A stretch of 64,000 nucleotides of DNA from an uncultured Bradyrhizobium sp. (GTDB taxonomy: Bacteria > Pseudomonadota > Alphaproteobacteria > Rhizobiales > Xanthobacteraceae), in contig NZ_CANSMR010000001.1 in NCBI RefSeq assembly GCF_947648125.1, forward strand, positions 496,001 through 560,000, given 5' to 3'. Made by a program: the position numbers and the translations under genes. This document shows positions 37,472 to 45,995 of this stretch, piece after piece. The notes under the pieces are model-generated. The model saw only the letters and a list, made by a program, of their open reading frames with translations. It ran no database searches and was not told where the DNA came from. Within the stretch, counting starts at the first letter, position 1. Each line of letters opens with the position of its first letter.

Positions 37472-38503
37472 TTACTGGGCCGGCACGGCCGCAACGGCGG
37501 CGCTGAATTCCTTCAGGGCGTCGCTGCCGTGCTTGCCGCGTGCATCGAGCCCGTCGGCCCATGCCTTGCCCACGCCCTTTGTCAGGTCCTTCAGCTTTGC
37601 GACGACATCAGCTTGTAGGGTGTCGAAGTGGACGCCCGCGGCTTCCATCGACGTCATGGTCTCGCTATCCTGCTTCTGCACTTCCTTGCAGGCCGACGGC
37701 AGGATCTCCTCGGCGGTGTCGATCATCGCCTTCTGGATCTCCGGCGACAGTTTCTTCCAGGCGGTCTCACTGATCGAATAGGCGACCACGAAGCTTGCGA
37801 AGCCAAAGCCGTCGGTGGAATGCTTCACGAGCTTGTCGGCGCCATAGGCGACGACGCTCTCGAGCGGAAACAGCAGGCCGTCCATCGTGCCGCGCGACAG
37901 CGACTCATAGGCGTCGGGGGCGGCCATGCGCACCGGCACCGCGCCGATCGCGCGCAGGGTGAGGTCCTGCGCGCCGCCGGTCGATCGCAGCTTCAGTCCA
38001 TTGATGTCGGCGACATCCTTCACCGGCTGCTTCACGGTCAGGATGCGATAGGGCGGCAGGCTCACCGCGAGCAGCAGCCGTATGCCGTTTGCGGTATAAT
38101 CCTGCTGCGCAATCACACCGCTCCGCGCGGCCTTCCAATAGGCGAGCGTGCCCTGGCAGGAATGCTCGAACGCGCCCGGGAGCATCGCGACTTCGGACAC
38201 CGGCATCTTGTCGGACACGTAGGCGGGCGCGACATATCCGATGTCGGCAACGCCGGTTTGCGTCAGCTTGAGCATGTCAGCGGCCTTGCCGAGCTGCTGG
38301 GCCGGATAGTGCTCGAACGTCACTGCGTTGTTGGTGCGCTTCTGCACCTCGGCCATCCAGGGCTCGAGCATGAGGCGGACCAGGTAGTGTCCCTTCGGAA
38401 AGGAGTCGGCAACGCGCAGCTTGATCGGCTCCGCCGCTGCCGCCAGATTGATCGATGCGATGAGGAAGCCGTAACCGGCCAGCGCCTGCCGAAGCCCGCC
38501 CAT
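37472..38503 (-). CDS. TRAP transporter substrate-binding protein DctP (copy 2, first gene of operon)
   Basis: 343 residues from ATG 38503, preceded by GCAGGAAAA; the ATG at 38548 lacks such a site. The signal peptide is followed by IKLRVADSFPKGHYLVRLMLEPW, VTFEHYPAQQLGKAADML and LKLRSTGGAQDLTLRAIGAVPVRMAAPDAYESLSRGTMDGLLF. It is clearly related to the other DctP along its whole length but diverged, for example in the pocket segment DLTLRAIGAV against DLMMRSIGGV. Two receptors may serve one QM membrane unit with different ligands. Confidence 0.92.
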   Translation of the reverse strand: MGGLRQALAGYGFLIASINLAAAAEPIKLRVADSFPKGHYLVRLMLEPWMAEVQKRTNNAVTFEHYPAQQLGKAADMLKLTQTGVADIGYVAPAYVSDKMPVSEVAMLPGAFEHSCQGTLAYWKAARSGVIAQQDYTANGIRLLLAVSLPPYRILTVKQPVKDVADINGLKLRSTGGAQDLTLRAIGAVPVRMAAPDAYESLSRGTMDGLLFPLESVVAYGADKLVKHSTDGFGFASFVVAYSISETAWKKLSPEIQKAMIDTAEEILPSACKEVQKQDSETMTSMEAAGVHFDTLQADVVAKLKDLTKGVGKAWADGLDARGKHGSDALKEFSAAVAAVPAQ

Positions 38504-38891
38504 TTTTCCTGCCCCTGAGTAGCCTTGTTGTTTTGAGCAGCTGCGCACAAACGAATTTGCGCGTCAAGCAGGGCTCGGCTGAGCATGCCTGATCGGACAA
38601 CCGGAGAGCGCGGCACGCCAATCGTCGCTGCGATTGCGACCATGGAAGGGATTTCGCCAGAGGACGTCGATGCGCTTGGCTCGAGCCAAAAGCGCTCGCA
38701 GCGGCAATCAGGGGCACTTCAACAAAGTCTGGTTCCGGTCTAGTGCGAGGATGGAACGTCTCCCTCGGCGCCATCTCGATGTCGATTTTGTCCACCGCGC
38801 GGCAAATTCCGCCGGTGTGTCGACGGCTCTGCCGTGATCCCGCCGGCGTTGCCGTAGTGCGTCTGCGCGGTTGCAAGACGCGCCCTGGTGA
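38504..38891. other. Intergenic region, no supportable gene; TRAP operon promoter side
   Basis: About 390 bp between the dctP2 start and the sensor kinase stop, both on the minus strand. It should contain the TRAP operon promoter on its left side. No frame shows a ribosome site together with protein-like sequence, and I saw no strong palindrome. Confidence 0.5.
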
Positions 38892-40484
38892 TCACACCGC
38901 AGGAAACTCCAGCTCAAAAGCCACGCCCCGGTCTGAGGGCAGGAGACGGATCGTACCGCCATGGCTCACCATGACGGCCTGCGCGATGGCGAGCCCCATG
39001 CCGGTGCCGCCGCTATCGCGACGGGTGGTGAAGAAGGCATCGAAGATCTTGTCGCTGTTGGCGTCGGAGATCGGGTCGCCATCGTTGCTCACCGTCACCC
39101 TGACGGTCGAGGCCTCAGCGATCGCTTCGAGCTGCACCGACCTGGCATTGTGACGGAACGCGTTGTCGGCCAGGTGCGCCAGCACGATCAGCGCCTTCTC
39201 GCTGGACATCCCGATCGGGCGGTCGAAGCAGCCGCTGGCCACGATTGTCCGCTCCGCAAAGCGGCTCTTCAGGTTCGCGATGACGATGGCGAGCGGGGTC
39301 TGCTCGTTCTGCGGCGCGCTCTCTGCGCGGGCCAGCTCGCGCAGCCGCTGGCTCATCGCATCGAGCCGCTCGACGTCGCCAAGGATGTTCGAGATGAAGC
39401 TCTGCTGCTCGGATCGGGTCAGCGTGTCCGACTTGCTTTGAAACGAATCCTGCAGCAGCTCGGCCGCGCCCCTGATTGATGTCAGCGGCGACTTTAACTC
39501 GTGCGTCAGGTGGGCCGAGAAGGTAGCGATGTAATCGGAGCGGCGCGACAGCTGCTGGGCCATGTCGAGGAAGCTGTCGGAGAGCTGGGCGAGCTCGCGG
39601 GTGCCATAGTGCTGCAGCGGCTGAAACGCATTGCGATCGCCGCGGCCGATCCGCACGGCGCGATCGACGAGCTCGCGCATCGGACGCGTGACCGTGCGTG
39701 AGAACATCAGTCCGATTGCAACGGTTGCCAGCAGCACGGCCAATGTAGCGAGCAGGAACTTGCCGCGTTCCTGATAGAGATGGTCGAAGATGTTGCTCGG
39801 CGTCCGCGAGGTGTAGATCACGCCGGCGACGTGGTCGTTGACGATCACCGGCATCGCGGAGAAGACATGGACACCGACGCCGCGGCTGATCGAATAGATC
39901 GGTGGCGGAGGCTTGTCCGGCATGCGGATGCGCAGCGCAGCGCTGTACTGGCCGCCCAGCGCCGCGGCCACCTCCTCGATATGGGCAAGCGATTGCCCGA
40001 CCTCCTGGCGCCCGGCGATCACCACGCCTTGCGGATCGAGAATCCGAAAACCCGCCAGCGTGACCTTCTGGGTTTCCAGGATGATCGGCATGAGCGCGGT
40101 CCCGATCTCGACATAGGCCGGATCGGCGGGCTCCGCCGCCGGCAGTGCGTCGGGCCGCCGCCGCAGCAGGTCATTGCCCGCAAGATCGAGCGCGGGCCGG
40201 ATCGGCGTCACCTGATCGCCGGGATCGGGCAGCGCTTCCGGCGGCACCGCGGCGCCGAGCGGGATGCCATTGCCAAGCCGTGCCTGCACGTCCCGTGCAT
40301 AGATCGCGGCCAGCACGCGGCTCTGCGCGATCAGCTCGGCCTGGGTCTGATGAATCAGCTGGTTGTCGTAGAGGCGGAAGAAGAACAGGCCCATCAGCGG
40401 CAGCACCGCGACCAAAGCGAGTACGGTGAAGATCACGAAACCGAGCGACGGTCGCCACTTCTGGTCGGCCTGGAAGGGCGTCAT
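38892..40484 (-). CDS. Sensor histidine kinase, CreC-like
   Basis: 530 residues. Transmembrane helices at about 14-37 and 243-262 bracket a periplasmic sensor region of 205 residues that includes a CHASE/PAS-like part (FRILDPQGVVIAGRQEVGQS). A HAMP linker (SRTVTRPMRELVDRAVRIGRGD) leads to the phosphoacceptor His328 in HLTHELKSPLTSIRGAAELL, an H-box close to that of CreC. The ATP-binding part has N, G1 and G2 boxes (LADNAFRHNA, SNDGDPI, GGTGMGLAIAQ). It overlaps its response regulator by 4 bp. The stimulus is unknown. Confidence 0.9.
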   Translation of the reverse strand: MTPFQADQKWRPSLGFVIFTVLALVAVLPLMGLFFFRLYDNQLIHQTQAELIAQSRVLAAIYARDVQARLGNGIPLGAAVPPEALPDPGDQVTPIRPALDLAGNDLLRRRPDALPAAEPADPAYVEIGTALMPIILETQKVTLAGFRILDPQGVVIAGRQEVGQSLAHIEEVAAALGGQYSAALRIRMPDKPPPPIYSISRGVGVHVFSAMPVIVNDHVAGVIYTSRTPSNIFDHLYQERGKFLLATLAVLLATVAIGLMFSRTVTRPMRELVDRAVRIGRGDRNAFQPLQHYGTRELAQLSDSFLDMAQQLSRRSDYIATFSAHLTHELKSPLTSIRGAAELLQDSFQSKSDTLTRSEQQSFISNILGDVERLDAMSQRLRELARAESAPQNEQTPLAIVIANLKSRFAERTIVASGCFDRPIGMSSEKALIVLAHLADNAFRHNARSVQLEAIAEASTVRVTVSNDGDPISDANSDKIFDAFFTTRRDSGGTGMGLAIAQAVMVSHGGTIRLLPSDRGVAFELEFPAV

Positions 40485-41185
40485 GCCTGCTTCTCGCAGC
40501 GTCCGAGCTTGAAGCCGACGCCGTGCACGGTCTCGATGACATTGTCGCAGTTCGCGGCCGCAAGCTTGGCCCTGATGTTGCGGATATGGCTGTCGATCGT
40601 GCGGTCGGAAACCTGGATGTTGAGCTGGTATGCCGCACTCATGATCTGCTCGCGGTTGAACACCGCGACCGGCCGCGTCAGGAAGGCGCGCAGGATTCCG
40701 AACTCGATCGCGGTGAGATGAAGCGCGGCGCCTGCGAATGTGGCAAGGTGCTGCTCGGGGTCGATCGAAAGCTGTCCCCGCGAGAGCACCGCCGCCTCCG
40801 ACATCGCACCCGCCGCGCGCGGCGCAAGGCGTCGCAGGATGACATTGATCCGCGCGACCAGCTCGCGCGGACTGAACGGCTTGGTTACATAGTCGTCGCC
40901 GCCAATCTCGAGGCCGAGGACGCGATCGATCTCCTCGTCGCGGGCGGAGAGGAACAGGATCGGCATGTCGGACGATTTGCGGATCTCGCGGCAGACGTCG
41001 AGGCCGTCGAACTCCGGCATGCCGATATCGAGCACGATCAGGTCCGGCCGCTCGCCGGCAAACCGCGCCAATGCGTCCTTGCCGTCGCGCGCTTCGGTCA
41101 CGCTCATGCCGGCTTTCCTGAGGGCGACGCGGATGACCTCGCGGATATGCGGGTCATCGTCGACAACGAGAATACGGTGGGTCAA
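40481..41185 (-). CDS. OmpR-family response regulator, CreB-like
   Basis: 234 residues starting at TTG 41185, with GGAGA 6 nt upstream; the ATG at 41239 adds an Arg-rich stretch unlike the family. The receiver domain has the acidic pair VVDDDP, phospho-acceptor Asp53 (LIVLDIGMPEFDG) and Lys in YVTKPFSPREL. The C-terminal half is a winged-helix DNA-binding domain ending ETVHGVGFKL. It is the partner of the overlapping kinase. Targets are unknown; the next gene on the other side is a GH3 enzyme 328 bp away. Confidence 0.92.
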   Translation of the reverse strand: MTHRILVVDDDPHIREVIRVALRKAGMSVTEARDGKDALARFAGERPDLIVLDIGMPEFDGLDVCREIRKSSDMPILFLSARDEEIDRVLGLEIGGDDYVTKPFSPRELVARINVILRRLAPRAAGAMSEAAVLSRGQLSIDPEQHLATFAGAALHLTAIEFGILRAFLTRPVAVFNREQIMSAAYQLNIQVSDRTIDSHIRNIRAKLAAANCDNVIETVHGVGFKLGRCEKQA

Positions 41186-41512
41186 CGGGCATCTCCGAAT
41201 GCGGCGTCCTCGCCGCGCCTTTGGTCTCGCTTGCTGCAAATGTTCTACAAGGCAACTGCGGCGGGAGACAAGAACGGATCGGCTTCATGACGGTCGGTAA
41301 GGGCGCGTGCGGGTTGGTCCATCGCGAGCGGATGATCTCCAACCCGCAGCTTGCCGAAGCTGAGCGATGCATTTGCAGAGGGTGAGAATGCGATCAGCAG
41401 GAGTTCAGGATTCTTATGCAGATTGCGTGCAGATGCGACTTATCGGCTCGCGCCGGCGAATCTCGTCTGATACGGACGACGCCGATCGGCCTCTCCAGTC
41501 ACGCGTGGTCTC
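41186..41512. other. Divergent promoter region between response regulator and GH3 enzyme
   Basis: 327 bp without a supportable gene. Both flanking genes read outward, so promoters for each must lie here. I could not identify a convincing -35/-10 pair or operator by eye. Confidence 0.45.
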
Positions 41513-42811
41513 ATGCAAGCCAGCAAATGCATCGGCACTATCCTGCTCTGGATCGTCGGGTTGGTCTTTGTCTTCGCGAGCATCAACATCAACGATCCGT
41601 ATCTGGTCCCATTGCGCGGGACGGGTAACCTTCTCCTTGTGGCCGCAAGCTTCGCCGTCGTGTTGATGCTGGTCCGCGGCGCCGCGTGGCGGACACGGGC
41701 TGGAAAGCTCCTGGTTATCCTGTGGTGCGTGCCGCCGCTTGCGACGCTTGCCGCGCATGGTGTGTTCGAGGTACGGAAGCACCGCGTTCTCCAAACTGAG
41801 CCGGTTCTCGCGCAGTCGCTCGGGCAGCATTTCATCGTCGGCTATCGGTCGTTCGACGAGGTCGCGCCGCTTGTGGAGAAGGGTTTCGTGGCGGGCATCT
41901 ATGTCACCCGGCGCAACGTCGCCGGCAGGACGGCTGACGTCTTGAAGGCGGAAATCGCCACATTGCAGGCGAGGCGGCGGGCCGCGAGGCTGCCGCCGCT
42001 GATGGTCGCGACGGATCAGGAAGGCGGCATCGTTTCACATCTCGCTCCGCCGCTCACGAGGCTGCCTGCGCTTGCCTCTCTGGCCGAGCTGGCGCCGGAT
42101 GAGCAAAAGGCGAAAGCCGAGGAGTTCGGGCGCATCCACGGACGCGAGCTGGCGTCGCTTGGCATCAACCTGAATTTTGCCCCGGTGCTCGACCTGCGGC
42201 CGGAGGCGAAGCACAATCGGCTCGATTTCAATACGCTGATCAATCAGCGGGCGATCTCCGATGATCCGGCCAAGGTGAGCGCGATCGCGGGCGCCTACAT
42301 TCACGGCCTCGAGTCCGCGGGCGTCAATGCCACCGTGAAGCACTTTCCGGGATTGGGCCGGGTGCGTGCCGACACGCATCATTTCAACGCCGATCTCAAT
42401 GCGCCGGCCGGCGAGCTCGGGGCGACCGACTGGCGTCCGTTCCGCGCTGTGCTGTCGTCGACCGGGGCGCGCCTGATGGTCGGGCACGTGGCGGTGAATG
42501 CGCTCGACCCGGGACGGCCTGCGTCGCATTCAAAGGCCGTCGTCGACGGGCTGATCCGGAAGAGATGGAACTACCAGGGCATTGTCATGACGGACGATCT
42601 GGTGATGGGCGCGATCTACCAGCACGATGTCTGCACCGCGGTCGTGGAGGCGTTGAACGCGGGTGTCGATCTGTTGCTGGTCGCCTATGACGGGTTGCAG
42701 TTCTACCGCCTGTTCGCTTGCGCTGCGGATGCAGCTGCGCGAGGGGGCCTCGACGCCGCCATGCTGCACGACAGCGAGACGCGGCTGAGGCGCGCGACGC
42801 TGGTCGACTAG
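41513..42811 (+). CDS. Membrane-anchored glycoside hydrolase family 3 (NagZ-like beta-N-acetylhexosaminidase)
   Basis: 432 residues. The first 85 contain three hydrophobic helices (LLWIVGLVFVFAS, LLLVAASFAVVLML, LVILWCVPPLATLAAHGV), so the catalytic part is tethered to the membrane, unlike cytosolic NagZ. The GH3 core shows LMVATDQEGGIVSHL, the KHFPGLGRVRADTHH dyad loop typical of NagZ, and the nucleophile Asp region IVMTDDLVMGAI. It probably removes N-acetylglucosamine from muropeptides or a related glycan. No clear ribosome site precedes the ATG. The convergent neighbour is OpgC. Confidence 0.88.
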   Translation: MQASKCIGTILLWIVGLVFVFASININDPYLVPLRGTGNLLLVAASFAVVLMLVRGAAWRTRAGKLLVILWCVPPLATLAAHGVFEVRKHRVLQTEPVLAQSLGQHFIVGYRSFDEVAPLVEKGFVAGIYVTRRNVAGRTADVLKAEIATLQARRRAARLPPLMVATDQEGGIVSHLAPPLTRLPALASLAELAPDEQKAKAEEFGRIHGRELASLGINLNFAPVLDLRPEAKHNRLDFNTLINQRAISDDPAKVSAIAGAYIHGLESAGVNATVKHFPGLGRVRADTHHFNADLNAPAGELGATDWRPFRAVLSSTGARLMVGHVAVNALDPGRPASHSKAVVDGLIRKRWNYQGIVMTDDLVMGAIYQHDVCTAVVEALNAGVDLLLVAYDGLQFYRLFACAADAAARGGLDAAMLHDSETRLRRATLVD

Positions 42812-42821
42812 AGCGCCGAGT

Positions 42822-43976
42822 TCAGGAATGAGCTCCGACGGCCGATTTGTTGTCCTGCTGCTTCGACCACGAGACGTAGTAGGCAACGGCGATCATCGCC
42901 GCGATGCCGACGATGCTGACCGCGACCTGCCTGACCACCGAGTTCGGGCCCGTGATCAGGATCAGGTGCGCGGCAAAGGAAAGGAAAACACCCGCACAGA
43001 ATACGGCGAGCCATTCCTCCCCACACTTGATGATCGGTTGCAGGGCGTAAGATCGCAAGTGCTGCCAATTGCACGGCACCAGCAAGGTGAACAGGAATGT
43101 CAGGGCCAGGAAATGCAGGATGCGGTGCGGCGCGATGTCCTCCCGGTCAGTTGGCAAGAGCATATCGCTCAATCCGCTCGGCATCATCTGGGCAACTGCC
43201 GGAATGTCGCTGCTGGAGACGATCGCGAGAGCGAACACCAGATACAACAGGGCCGCAGCGCGCAGCGCTGGAATGACCTGCAGCGCGCGAATCTCAGGCG
43301 CGAACCGTTTGCCGACAAGCGCAAGCCAGCCACCCATCACGAACAGCAATTGCCAGCAGAGCGGGTTAAGGTACCAGCGTCCATCCGGGTATGACGTCAG
43401 GTTCCAGTCGAGCATGCGAGCGGTCGCATAAAGGGCCGTGGAGCCGGCGAGCGTCGCGTTCGGTGCATAGAACAGCCCGCACACGACAATGGGCTGGAAC
43501 GCCATCAGAACGATAATGAGTTGCAGGACATCGAGATTGAGCGGCTTGGCCTGCAGAAACAGACCGTAGATCAGCGTTCGGATACCGTGGTCGATGAAGC
43601 CCGTGATGTTGAACTCGCTGATGATTTCGGGTGCCGCAGTCCGGGCCGCAACATAGCTGATCAACTCGACATAGATGACGAAAAGAACGATGTAGGCGGC
43701 GTAAAGTTGCCACACACGCCTGAAGATGCGGGTGGTCGCCACCAGCATTCCGCGCTCCACCGCCATCCTTGTGTAGATCAGCGTCGTCGCATAACCGCCG
43801 ACGAATACGAACAGGTCGGTCGCGCCGCTAAAGCCGAAATTGCGCATGGTCAGCGCGCTGACGACGTTGTGCGGAACGTGATCCAGGAACAGAAACCAGT
43901 TCGCGATGCCAAGCAGCAGCGCGATCCTGAGATCGCCATCGGCTCTCGCGATCTCGGCGTTTGTTGTCGAAGTCAT
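42822..43976 (-). CDS. opgC: OpgC-family membrane acyltransferase
   Basis: 384 residues with about ten hydrophobic helices. The OpgC hallmarks are LFLDHVPHNVVSALTMRNFGFSGATDLFVFVGGYATTLIYTRM near the N-terminus and LTSYPDGRWYLNPLCWQLLFVMGGW in the middle. OpgC proteins add succinyl groups to osmoregulated periplasmic glucans in the periplasm. No opgGH-type synthesis genes are in this window. It converges with the GH3 gene, separated by only 10 bp. Confidence 0.9.
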   Translation of the reverse strand: MTSTTNAEIARADGDLRIALLLGIANWFLFLDHVPHNVVSALTMRNFGFSGATDLFVFVGGYATTLIYTRMAVERGMLVATTRIFRRVWQLYAAYIVLFVIYVELISYVAARTAAPEIISEFNITGFIDHGIRTLIYGLFLQAKPLNLDVLQLIIVLMAFQPIVVCGLFYAPNATLAGSTALYATARMLDWNLTSYPDGRWYLNPLCWQLLFVMGGWLALVGKRFAPEIRALQVIPALRAAALLYLVFALAIVSSSDIPAVAQMMPSGLSDMLLPTDREDIAPHRILHFLALTFLFTLLVPCNWQHLRSYALQPIIKCGEEWLAVFCAGVFLSFAAHLILITGPNSVVRQVAVSIVGIAAMIAVAYYVSWSKQQDNKSAVGAHS

Positions 43977-44140
43977 CTGAAACTGAAATCTGCCGGCCCG
44001 GGAAAACGATCGCTAATCTAGTGGGAACCCACGCCCGGTCCGAATAGACTCTGCGTGAACCCTATCTAGTCTGTTTCGGGTTCCGGCCAAGTGGCCGGCT
44101 CAAGAAAGATCACGTTTTCGCAATCACCGCGTGAGCGCCG

Positions 44141-44416
44141 TCAGACCGGCTCGTGTTTGCGCAGGTCGTGGGTGTGATCCAGTGCATTGGCTTGCAGGTT
44201 TGCACCCGTCGGCGCGACCTCCGGCAGGGCAGCCTCCGCGAGGATATCGTCCGTGATATCCTCGACCGAGCACTCGGCAACCTCGTGGATGAAGCTGATG
44301 TTGGTGTATTCCCCTGACGCGACTCGCGAGATGACCTCTCGCCGCGTCATTTCGGGATCGACGATCGCCTCGCGGCCACGGCGGCCATAGTCGATCATCA
44401 CAACAAAATACTGCAT
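44141..44416 (-). CDS. Conserved-looking small acidic protein under operator-controlled promoter
   Basis: 91 residues, not recognised. It begins MQYFVVMIDYGRRGREAIVD, has a predicted alpha/beta core, is acidic in the middle (SVEDITDDILAEAALPE) and ends with a His-rich tail (DHTHDLRKHEPV). No signal peptide or membrane helix. Its start lies 37 bp downstream of a strong sigma70-like promoter whose spacer is occupied by the repressor operator at 44458-44472, so it is very likely a target of the neighbouring self-cleaving repressor. Confidence 0.75.
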   Translation of the reverse strand: MQYFVVMIDYGRRGREAIVDPEMTRREVISRVASGEYTNISFIHEVAECSVEDITDDILAEAALPEVAPTGANLQANALDHTHDLRKHEPV

Positions 44417-44452
44417 TGCCTGGCGGGTTCGATGCGTTGACTTTCGTAGGTC

Positions 44453-44481
44453 ATTATTTCCGATAATCGGAATTATGTCAA
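44453..44481 (-). promoter_or_regulatory. Sigma70-like promoter with operator in its spacer
   Basis: On the minus strand TTGACA (44481-44476) and AATAAT (44458-44453) are 17 bp apart, matching consensus at 6/6 and 5/6 positions. The 15-bp operator 44458-44472 fills the spacer, so bound repressor would block RNA polymerase. It drives the 91-residue gene at 44141-44416. Confidence 0.8.
44458..44472. promoter_or_regulatory. Repressor operator O1
   Basis: TTCCGATAATCGGAA: perfect 6-bp inverted arms TTCCGA/TCGGAA around TAA. It is the best match among four related sites found near the S24 repressor gene and is placed between -35 and -10 of a promoter. Confidence 0.78.
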
Positions 44482-44488
44482 GAGAAAT

Positions 44489-44503
44489 TGACGATAATCG
44501 GAA
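44489..44503. promoter_or_regulatory. Repressor operator O2
   Basis: TGACGATAATCGGAA matches O1 at 13 of 15 positions, with one arm intact. It lies 31 bp (three helical turns) from O1, upstream of the -35 element, suggesting cooperative binding on the same face of the DNA. Confidence 0.7.
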
Positions 44504-44578
44504 CTCGGGCGCGGTCGCTCCGACCGATTCGGTCCGAAGGCATCCGAATCGGTCGGGCCGGCCCCCGAAGCCTCGCCG

Positions 44579-45217
44579 CTATTTCTCGGACGACCGTCCG
44601 CCCTGCGACCGGGCGGATTTGCGGCCCTTCGCCGCCGTCTTGCCGCGCAGCCTTTCGATCTGGCCGCGGGGCAGGGTGACGCAGATCTCGCCGATCCATT
44701 CCAGCTTGACGCCGTTGATCGGCTTGGCATTGAAGCTCTTGAGGTTGACCGTGCCGGACGAGCTGCCCCGCTCGATCGTCTTCAGATAGCGCTCGCCGCT
44801 CTTCAGCCGGACCGCAGCTTCCTCTCCATAGAAGCTCGACAGCGGATAGCGCTGCTCGCGATACACCACGATGACATCGCCGTTCTCGTATTTCGGCAGC
44901 ATCGAATCGCCCGAAACCTCGAAAGCGACGGTTTCCTCGGTCATCGGGAAGGGAAGTTCGATCTCGCCGAGGCCTTCCGGTGGGACCTGCTCGAGCTCGG
45001 GCTGGATCGAGGCGCCGGCGCCGACCCGGCCCACGATCGGCACCGCGTTCAGCTCCAGGTATTCCATGATCGGGGCGATCTCCGATGCCTTGATCAAGCG
45101 GATTCCCGACAGGATTTCGGACACCGCCCCGGCCCGAACGCCCATTGCGCGGGCAAGCCCGCCCTTGCTCTTTCCGGTCTTTTCCAGTGCTCGTTCGATA
45201 AGTGCCGCGTCCAGCAT
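44579..45217 (-). CDS. LexA/CI-type repressor with S24 self-cleavage domain
   Basis: 212 residues. The N-terminal 58 form a compact helix-turn-helix DNA-binding domain (KGGLARAMGVRAGAVSEILSG). A LexA-like cleavage loop IVGRVGAGA follows, with scissile Ala67-Gly68. The S24 peptidase has nucleophile Ser105 in SGDSMLPKYENGD and general base Lys146 in RYLKTIERG. A basic tail (KTAAKGRKSARSQGGRSSEK) is extra. A good ribosome site, GGAGAGGA, precedes ATG 45217. Such proteins cut themselves when RecA filaments form, so the module should be induced by DNA damage. It is not the housekeeping LexA, whose HTH is longer. Operators lie in its own promoter and around both neighbours. Confidence 0.92.
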   Translation of the reverse strand: MLDAALIERALEKTGKSKGGLARAMGVRAGAVSEILSGIRLIKASEIAPIMEYLELNAVPIVGRVGAGASIQPELEQVPPEGLGEIELPFPMTEETVAFEVSGDSMLPKYENGDVIVVYREQRYPLSSFYGEEAAVRLKSGERYLKTIERGSSSGTVNLKSFNAKPINGVKLEWIGEICVTLPRGQIERLRGKTAAKGRKSARSQGGRSSEK

Positions 45218-45243
45218 GTTTCATCCTCTCCAAAGCTGGACAC

Positions 45244-45273
45244 ATTATTAGCGTTACGATTATCAGAATTCAA
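45244..45273 (-). promoter_or_regulatory. Repressor gene promoter overlapped by operator O3
   Basis: On the minus strand TTGAAT (45273-45268) and AATAAT (45249-45244) are 18 bp apart; TAATAA with 17-bp spacing is equivalent. O3 at 45254-45268 fills the spacer, so the repressor should limit its own synthesis. Confidence 0.7.
45254..45268. promoter_or_regulatory. Repressor operator O3
   Basis: TTACGATTATCAGAA matches the reverse complement of O1 at 13 of 15 positions. It sits in the promoter of the repressor gene. Confidence 0.72.
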
Positions 45274-45286
45274 GCTTGACTTTTTC

Positions 45287-45301
45287 TTCGGAATATCGGA
45301 A
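45287..45301. promoter_or_regulatory. Repressor operator O4 (weaker match)
   Basis: TTCGGAATATCGGAA matches O1 at 12 of 15 positions with the right arm intact. It lies between a TTGACT element (45276-45281) and the GcrA-like gene start at 45345, so it may control that gene. The -10 element for it is not clear. Confidence 0.55.
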
Positions 45302-45344
45302 GGTATGCGAGGCGCCGGTGGAATGACAAAAATGGGAATTTGGA

Positions 45345-45905
45345 ATGGATATGGTGAACTGGCTGCCGGAGCATTCGGCTGCCTTGCAGGACCTGCGCGC
45401 CCGCGGCTTGTCCTATTCGGAAATCGCTGACACGATCAACGCAACCTTCAGCACGGCCTATACACGCAACGCGGCGCTCAGCCGGGCGCAGCGCATGGGG
45501 ATGGCCGGCCTCGATCGGCCCGAGCCGTCCCTGCCAGGGCATCTCGATCCACCCAAGCCGGCGTTGCCGGAGCCACCGAGGATCGGGCGCTTGCGTGAAG
45601 GCCGGGCCGAGCTGAGGTCCGATCTGCTTCGCTGGCCGAAAAGCTTCACCGAAACGGTGGAGATGCCCCGACTTCGCTGCGCGGCGGTCGCGCCACGGCA
45701 CCTTTCACTGTTCGACCTCAAGCGCGGAGACTGCCGGTATCCCTATGGCGGGGATACCGACGGCGAAACCATGACCTTCTGTGGTCACCCGTGCCGGCCG
45801 GGCGCGAGTTATTGCACGCCGCATTTTCACCTGAGCCGCGATCCCGAGGCATCGACGAGGCCGGTCCTGAACGACGCCTGGCTTCAAGCCATCGGGGCCA
45901 TCTGA
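45345..45905 (+). CDS. GcrA-like regulator
   Basis: 186 residues. The first 50 match the GcrA helix-turn-helix (WLPEHSAALQDLRARGLSYSEIADTINA, then TRNAALSRAQRMGM). After a Pro-rich linker, the C-terminal part keeps the GcrA end motif: GDCRYPYGG, TFCGHPCRPGASYCTPHFHLS. GcrA in alphaproteobacteria binds sigma70 RNA polymerase and methylated GANTC sites to activate cell-cycle genes. This is a divergent relative, divergently transcribed from a self-cleaving repressor, as in phage or phage-derived modules. Operator O4 lies in front of it. Confidence 0.82.
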   Translation: MDMVNWLPEHSAALQDLRARGLSYSEIADTINATFSTAYTRNAALSRAQRMGMAGLDRPEPSLPGHLDPPKPALPEPPRIGRLREGRAELRSDLLRWPKSFTETVEMPRLRCAAVAPRHLSLFDLKRGDCRYPYGGDTDGETMTFCGHPCRPGASYCTPHFHLSRDPEASTRPVLNDAWLQAIGAI

Positions 45906-45995
45906 GGCCGCTCATCACCGATCGATGTCGGTCCACACAACCGCGGTCGCGCGGACGACGCCGCGCGCTTTCATCACACATTTCGGAGGTCATCA

